Shown: piece by piece, positions 58,702 to 64,000 of the stretch | Layout: every line of letters begins with the position of its first letter | How positions within the stretch are numbered: the stretch's first letter is position 1 | From: Neolentinus lepideus HHB14362 ss-1 | Lineage: Eukaryota > Basidiomycota > Agaricomycetes > Gloeophyllales > Gloeophyllaceae | Direction of reading: 5' to 3' | NCBI GenBank assembly: GCA_001632425.1 | Contig: KV425567.1 | Span: forward strand, 434,001-498,000 | DNA length: 64,000 bases | Program-made: the position numbers and the translations under genes | Notes under the pieces: generated by a model | What the model was told of the DNA's origin: nothing | What the model saw: only the letters and a program-made list of their open reading frames with translations | Database searches by the model: none

Positions 58702-58901
58702 TCTGGTGAGATTCCTCTTGTACCAATACTTCGTGTGTCTAGAACTACGTTCAGCTCGTCGGGCCTTCAGGCGCCGACGATACTAATATTTCCATTACTA
58801 CCTAGCGGATTCGGGCGTAGCACGCTCAATTAAGAAGCAGGGTATATAAAAGTGTAAAAGCTCAGTCCCAAAGAATAAAGGCAAGACGACAAGAAAGTAA
58901 A

Positions 58902-60863
58902 TTAGCAGCATCGACATGTTAACATTCTCCAGAGCGTTGATTTGGGTTGCGGTTCCTCTCCATCTTGGTTGTACGCAAGATCCCTTGAAACACCGATGTC
59001 TCCCGCTCTAGCCCTGACATTGCTGACAGCTGGCGGAGCGGCACCGACACTTGATACCATTGGAGAAGCTCGGCCATAAGGCTGCTGTTGCCCACCATAC
59101 GACTCATCCGCGGCGTCAGGTCGTGCGAAATCGTATCCAGGCACCGTTGCATATGGATGCTGAGGGTTTATCTGGCTTGCCCTGTTATGTGAGCCAACAG
59201 GAATCCCAACCTGTGCCGCGGCTGAGAGGGGAGTAGCCTGCCCTGGGGTGTTACCACCCCCCGGTGTAAGGGCGGCTGGGATTTTGCGCTGCTTAGACTC
59301 GTCTCGAACAAGGGCTGGAGAAGGCGGGACAACTCCGCCCACTTGCGATGCTCGTCGCTGAGAGTCGCGATGCCGGTCTGTATCCCGTCGACGCTCTTGA
59401 TGAGCATTTGCGCTGCCTTGAACTTGTTGAAGCATCTGACTCTGACCCTAAGAACAAAAATCAACATTCGCCAAGGGTGGCGTAGAGTACACATACCATC
59501 GATGCTTCCCATCCTTTGCCACCTGCAGATAAGTTGATCAGACACTTGTTCAGAACATTTAACGAAGTACCCAACCGTTGAGGAGATTCCAGTCATAAAC
59601 CTGATCCTCGACGTCTCCGTTGTTCTTCAACACTTTGGCAAAGAGTTCACGCAGGAAGTCGTAGTCGGGCGTTTCCTCGAAGCCCAGCTTCCGCACGTAG
59701 TTCAAATAGATGCCAAACTCCTCTATACTTACGGTCAGCAAGGTTTCATAGCCATATATCCGACGAACACACACCAGGGAACCCTTCACATAGTTCTTTA
59801 ATAGGGGTAGTCTGCTTCTTCTCTCCAATCTTCTCGTACTTCTGCTTATTTGTCGCAGCCTTTAGACCTTGCCAAGGCAGACTACCCCGAAGGAAGTACA
59901 TGAAGACATGTCCAAGGGCTTCCAAGTCGTCTCGCCGTGATTGCTCTACATGCTCAGCGTTAGTAGTTATGTTAGACATTTGCACCCAAGTACGACAGAC
60001 CTCGGCCTAGATGAGTGTTGATGCTCATGTATCGAGCTGTACCGCTCAGACTTTTGCGTTCCCGATAGGGGATGTGCTGCTTGGTCTTGGGATCTCGATA
60101 TTGCTTAGCCATGCCGAAATCAACGACGTGAATGACTTATAAAATCTGAGCGTGTCATAATATGTCGTATTCGAGATTTACTGACCGTTCGCATTCTTGG
60201 TCCCGGGACGACCAATGAGAAAATTGTCAGGTTTGATGTCCCGGTAAATAAGATTCTTCTCGTGAATAGTTTGAACACGGGTGATCTGCGCTGAAGTGAG
60301 GCATATTTATGCGCATGGACAGAAAAAGGCTTACCATTTGTCGAGCCGCCATACAGACTGTCTTGACCGAGAACTTCCGTCCACACATATCGAAAAGGTC
60401 TTCCAAGCTGGGGCCTAACAAATCAATGACCAGGATGTTGTGTAGCCCTTCTTGACCAAAATGGTAGATTTGCGGTATACCAGCTGTACAACAAGCGTCA
60501 GGAGATACCAACGCTCGTATGTGAATACTGACGACATCCGGCCAGTATACGATATGAGCGGCATTCGTCACGAAGTTGAGGTGCCTCAGCCTTCCTTGGC
60601 TCCTGTTAATTCCGTGGTAAGTTGACCGCTCAATGACAATCACAAGGGAACCCTTGTCCGCGCACAAACTTGATAGCAACGGTCTGAGAGTTCAGTAGGT
60701 TCGTTCCTACCACGACATGAGACAGATTCGACATCGCACAGGAAACAGGACTCGTACCTTCGAAGATGACGCCGAAGGACCCTTCACCGATCTTCCTACC
60801 GACACGGTAGTGAACACCGACGACGTTGGCAGTGGACGAAGAATTATGGGCGTGACTAGACAT
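58902..60863 (-). CDS. YCK2: Casein kinase 1, plasma-membrane (Yck1/2) type
   Basis: Serine/threonine kinase of the CK1 family. The glycine loop is [13 protein letters not shown], the catalytic lysine sits in VAIKF, and then [13 protein letters not shown]. The catalytic loop is [16 protein letters not shown] and the Mg loop [49 protein letters not shown] and SLPWQGLKA are CK1 hallmarks. The Gln-rich C-terminal region (SQMLQQVQG) ends LTCRCC. Terminal cysteines are palmitoylated in yeast Yck1/2, so membrane attachment is likely. Start ATG 60863, stop 58902. About eight introns, one of which follows KF in the lysine strand. The kinase seems complete. Confidence 0.93.
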
Positions 60864-61118
60864 TGTACGGCTCTGGAAATTGATGGAAAGAGAAAAGAAA
60901 GGAAGGTATTACAGCCTGCAGCAACGCCAATTAGCCCAGCCCTGTGGGTCTGAGAGGAGATGGTAAGGTTCGCACTGCGCCGATACTTCTTATTGCACCC
61001 GAAAGCGGTGTCCATACAATTACCTCTTTGGGATTTGCCTGCGCTCGGGTAACAGTCCTGTATTCCGCTACACAACTCCCTTGTCATACAAGTCCAGAGA
61101 CATACACTAGAATGAACA

Positions 61119-63411
61119 CTACGGGCGGGAATTATACAAGCATGTTTGCGGTCGTTCATTTCCATGCGTCTATGACCTCGATTCAAACCTTCAATACACG
61201 TGCCAGCCACGCTGCTCGAGGTACTCACCTTCTGGATCCAGAAATACAAGTCTTGACGAAAACTCTTGTAGTTTATGAGCCCAAAACAGATAAGAGCTAC
61301 CAGCCCTGCAACCGCGCCAAACAGCCGAGTCCGGTCCGACCACCTTCGCCGTTCTATCCAAGATTCGCCACCCACGAGCTTGAAGTCCTCCCATTTTGGC
61401 TTTCGGAGCGTCCACCAAAACAACGTCATGGATCCCGGGAAGTTAGCAATAATCTTGCCCTGCTTCCGATCCGACCGATAGTACGAACTGCACTCCGTCC
61501 ACACCGAGTCTTCCATCCGCTTCTGGAGCCACACGTTGTACGCATCAGACGCCTCCGGGCGTACCTCAAAGGACTTGACCTTGCCATTGACTACTGGTCT
61601 CATTAACTGCAGCATGTACTGAATCTGGGAATTCTGATAAGAAGGCTAGAAATAAATCTGACGTTAAGGGCGCTCACCTGAACTTCTTCGCTGAAAATTA
61701 CGGAGGAATGTCCAGTGGCCACATTCGGACCAAGCAGCGTAAACAGGTTGGGCAGACCAGGTACGCATGTGCCCATATATGACGTCGGACCGCCTTGGGA
61801 GGCAAAATACTCCTGAAGACTGATCTTCGTTGTCCCACACATCGGAACCTTGGGATTCTAGACAGGCGATTGAATCGGAACGGAGCCAACCTTCGAATCC
61901 ATCTCAGACTCACCAGACCATAGCCCGTCGCGAAAACAATCACATCCACGGGAATAAATTCTCCTGTCCGTAATCTGATGCCAGTCTCCTCGATCTTCTC
62001 AATAGGATCCCATATCATGGAGACGTTAGGCTTGTGAAGACTCTCGAGAAAGCCTGGATCAATTATGATTCGCTTACAGCCGGGCGCTATACCAGGATTA
62101 GAACATAACCATACTATGAAGTAAAACTCCTTACGAAAGGAAGGTACTAGAACTTCACGATATTTTCCAGGCGCTGTTCGCTTCATGTAAGTAGAGAACA
62201 CCTGACACAAATGTCTAGTTTGTCCGGAAGTGCCATTTTCGGACACTTACCCTCTTGACTATCCCGATCAGTAAAGTGTGTCTCTTATTGAAGATGAGAT
62301 AGCCCAGTTCTGCCTGTAATATGACTGTAGACAGTCGGAGTCACTTTGCAAACACTTCCTTACTTTAACCATCAGATAGTTCCGATAGAAGCGCAACAGT
62401 AATGGGATGTGCCGAAAAATCCATCTCGACCAAGCAGGATAGGTATATTGAATCTGTCCTGGAGCATCAAGAGATTGTGCTTCCCAAATCAAGCAGAAGT
62501 GCTTTACCCTTGGACTGTACCACTGCCTTGTTCGGCAGAAGTTGACAACCTCGACGGTAGGATTTTCTGATACTCTTGGTATAAGCTGAGCCCTAGGAAT
62601 CCAGTACGGTGAGAGTCAGATGAAGTATATAAGGGGTTTACGCACGCTGAACAGCCATTGCCAATAACACCAATCCTTTTCCCCTTGAGGTCCACATCAT
62701 GCCTCCATTGCGCAGAGTGCCAGGTAAACCCCTTGAAGGACTCCTGACCTTGGATGTCAGGAAAGAGTGGATACATAAACCCGCCTATGGCTGATACAAC
62801 CAAATGTGCCTCTGCCTGTTTCTCCGTGCCTGCTTTGTGGTCAGCTACAGTCAGCCTCCAGAGCTGTTCCTCCGCATCCCAGTTAAGGGAAGTGATCTCA
62901 TGATTGAAGAGGGTATATCTGCCAAGGTCGTGTTTGTAGAAGAGCTTCTCCCAGTAAGTTCGAATCTCCGGCTGTGAAACCAGATAAGTGGACCAGTCCG
63001 GGTTCAGTTCGCTTGAGAGTGAATAGGCGTGGCCTGGGACGTCGGAACCACAGCCCTTCGGCCTGAGGTATCAGTCAAAGTCAAAGTCAACAGCCTTAAA
63101 ACATACGGGATACGTGTTGTCCTTCTCTGTAGTCAGCACATTTACTCGACCAGGACGCGGTACCAGCTCACTCGCCAAGTCCCGCCGACATCTGCGGCTT
63201 TTTCATAAATCTTTCACAGCGATTCATTCTAGTGCTTGTCGGTGTAGCAGTAGACATGGCTTACTATGAAATCGGTGTATTTTAGCTGGGTCTTTAAAGC
63301 GATGGCGGTAGATAAACCGGCTATTCTAGAGAACGAATCAGTATCATGGCAAATAAACGCACAACTGCTCACTTACCCCGCGCCCACAATTGCTACATGG
63401 CGTTCTGTCAT
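61119..63411 (-). CDS. Flavin monooxygenase, Baeyer-Villiger type, with membrane anchor
   Basis: FAD/NADPH-dependent monooxygenase of the FMO superfamily. The FAD motif VAIVGAG-IAGLST is split by an intron directly after the ATG-proximal exon. VGGTW, SDVPGHAYSLS and VSAIGGFMYPLFPDIQG follow. FKGFTWHSAQW is the Baeyer-Villiger fingerprint FxGxxxHxxxW. GVIGNGCSA is the NADPH Rossmann loop, and VIVFATGYG the ATG-type motif. The C-terminal part has SSYYRSDRKQGKI and one hydrophobic stretch (GAVAGLVALICFGLINYKSF), a likely membrane anchor. Start ATG 63411. I end at 61119 after a last intron beginning GTGAGT. The unspliced frame runs on to 60707 but loses resemblance after WIQK. Natural substrate unknown. 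Confidence 0.82.
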
Positions 63412-64000
63412 AATTCTGATACCTTCGGGAGAGATGCAGTCGCAAGGAAGAGGTAGACGAGGAGTTGACTATAAGCTGTGCTTGATTCACATGCAAGGCA
63501 AGGGTGGGCTCATTCTAATTTTGCCAACATGTGAACCACCATGTTGGTAGGGCGAAGCAGCCGCCAGCCGAGAATACATTAGATTCTAAACGTTGTGTGG
63601 CGACCAGTAAATCCTATGATTATGCATCGAAGTGGAACGTCGTGACGGTGTTATGCAGGCCCGAGGTATTATGATGAAAGGCAGCCTCTGGTCCATTCAA
63701 GTTGGGCGTGGGAATCCAGTACGTATACACAACTTCTTGTCTGATTCCCACGCTAAATGTACCAGCCCATAAAATTAAGGAAGCTGCTGGCCTCAAAGCT
63801 TTAAACTATATATTATACGGATTTACGAGGATCTTTTGAAGTGAGGTCTTCCTGTGTCTCCTTGCGCAGGCAGTCATCCAATGGCCAGGATTCATGCTCA
63901 CCCTGTCACTCTGATAGCCCCGAAGTCATGCAAGATGGATATTACAGTGCCGGCAACGGAGTAATGACTTCAACAACGAAAGCAAAGACGATTGAAGATC
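63412..64000. other. Upstream region, no supported gene
   Basis: About 590 bp from the monooxygenase start to the window end. The small frames are short and unlike known proteins. Nothing else was seen. Confidence 0.45.

Noticed and set aside
60707..61118. Open frame extending the monooxygenase C-terminus to 60707
   Set aside because: It follows a good GTGAGT donor after WIQK, loses family likeness and runs into the CK1 start. A spliced end at 61119 is more likely.
1..64000. CRISPR arrays, operons and bacterial promoters
   Set aside because: Intron-rich eukaryotic genes throughout; no regularly spaced short repeats seen.

Overview
The window is nuclear DNA of a filamentous basidiomycete, most likely an Agaricomycete (polypore/mushroom type). 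The genes carry many 45-65 bp GT-AG introns and are densely packed on both strands. Nearly all recognisable products are eukaryotic (CCT4, UFD1, N-myristoyltransferase, OGG1, NPR2, RCL1, UBA3, SLT11, GMF, Rrn6-like factor). The window also has the small multi-pass membrane proteins and the JmjC and HEI10-like proteins usual in these fungi. One run of 125 N (8264-8388) is an assembly gap.

Layout. 1-3233 (-): 5' two thirds of a quelling-type RNA-dependent RNA polymerase, cut by the window edge before its catalytic aspartates. 3588-5035: a diverged tandem duplication with no gene. 5.4-10.3 kb: glia maturation factor (-), an MFS transporter (+, with the gap) and a membrane-anchored inositol 5-phosphatase (-). 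10.6-17 kb: mitochondrial ribosomal protein uL3m (-), an Rrn6-like Pol I factor (+) and a mitochondrial carrier (+). 17.3-29.7 kb: CCT4 (-), UFD1 (+), NMT (-), OGG1 (-), NPR2 (+) and a GNAT acetyltransferase (-).

30.67-32.66 kb is a transposon island. A Mutator-like fold-back element with an 11-bp target duplication hosts a non-autonomous hAT element (8-bp target duplication). It also hosts a long-TIR MITE whose loop holds a solo-LTR-like element, and a second 192-bp MITE. 33.2-46.5 kb: two paralogous seven-helix membrane proteins, RCL1, UBA3, a decayed PIF1/Helitron helicase, the splicing factor SLT11, a YeeE/YedE-type sulfur transporter and a tyrosine phosphatase. 46.8-63.4 kb: a TMCO4/Mil1-type lipase, a LEA_2 membrane protein, a HEI10/Zip3-like RING protein, a large JmjC-zinc finger-coiled coil protein, a palmitoylated-type casein kinase 1 and a Baeyer-Villiger-type monooxygenase.

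Most of the window is housekeeping. Several divergent pairs share short promoters, and the motif TCACGTG lies in five of the upstream regions (RdRP, uL3m/Rrn6, CCT4/UFD1, RCL1/UBA3, YedE). The most unusual structure is the nested transposon island. Next come the shared promoter motif, the bacterial-type sulfur transporter, the GC-AG intron between the catalytic residues of OGG1, and the JmjC architecture. I found no convincing new multi-gene system. Exon borders are read by eye; start and stop coordinates are more certain than the internal splice sites.
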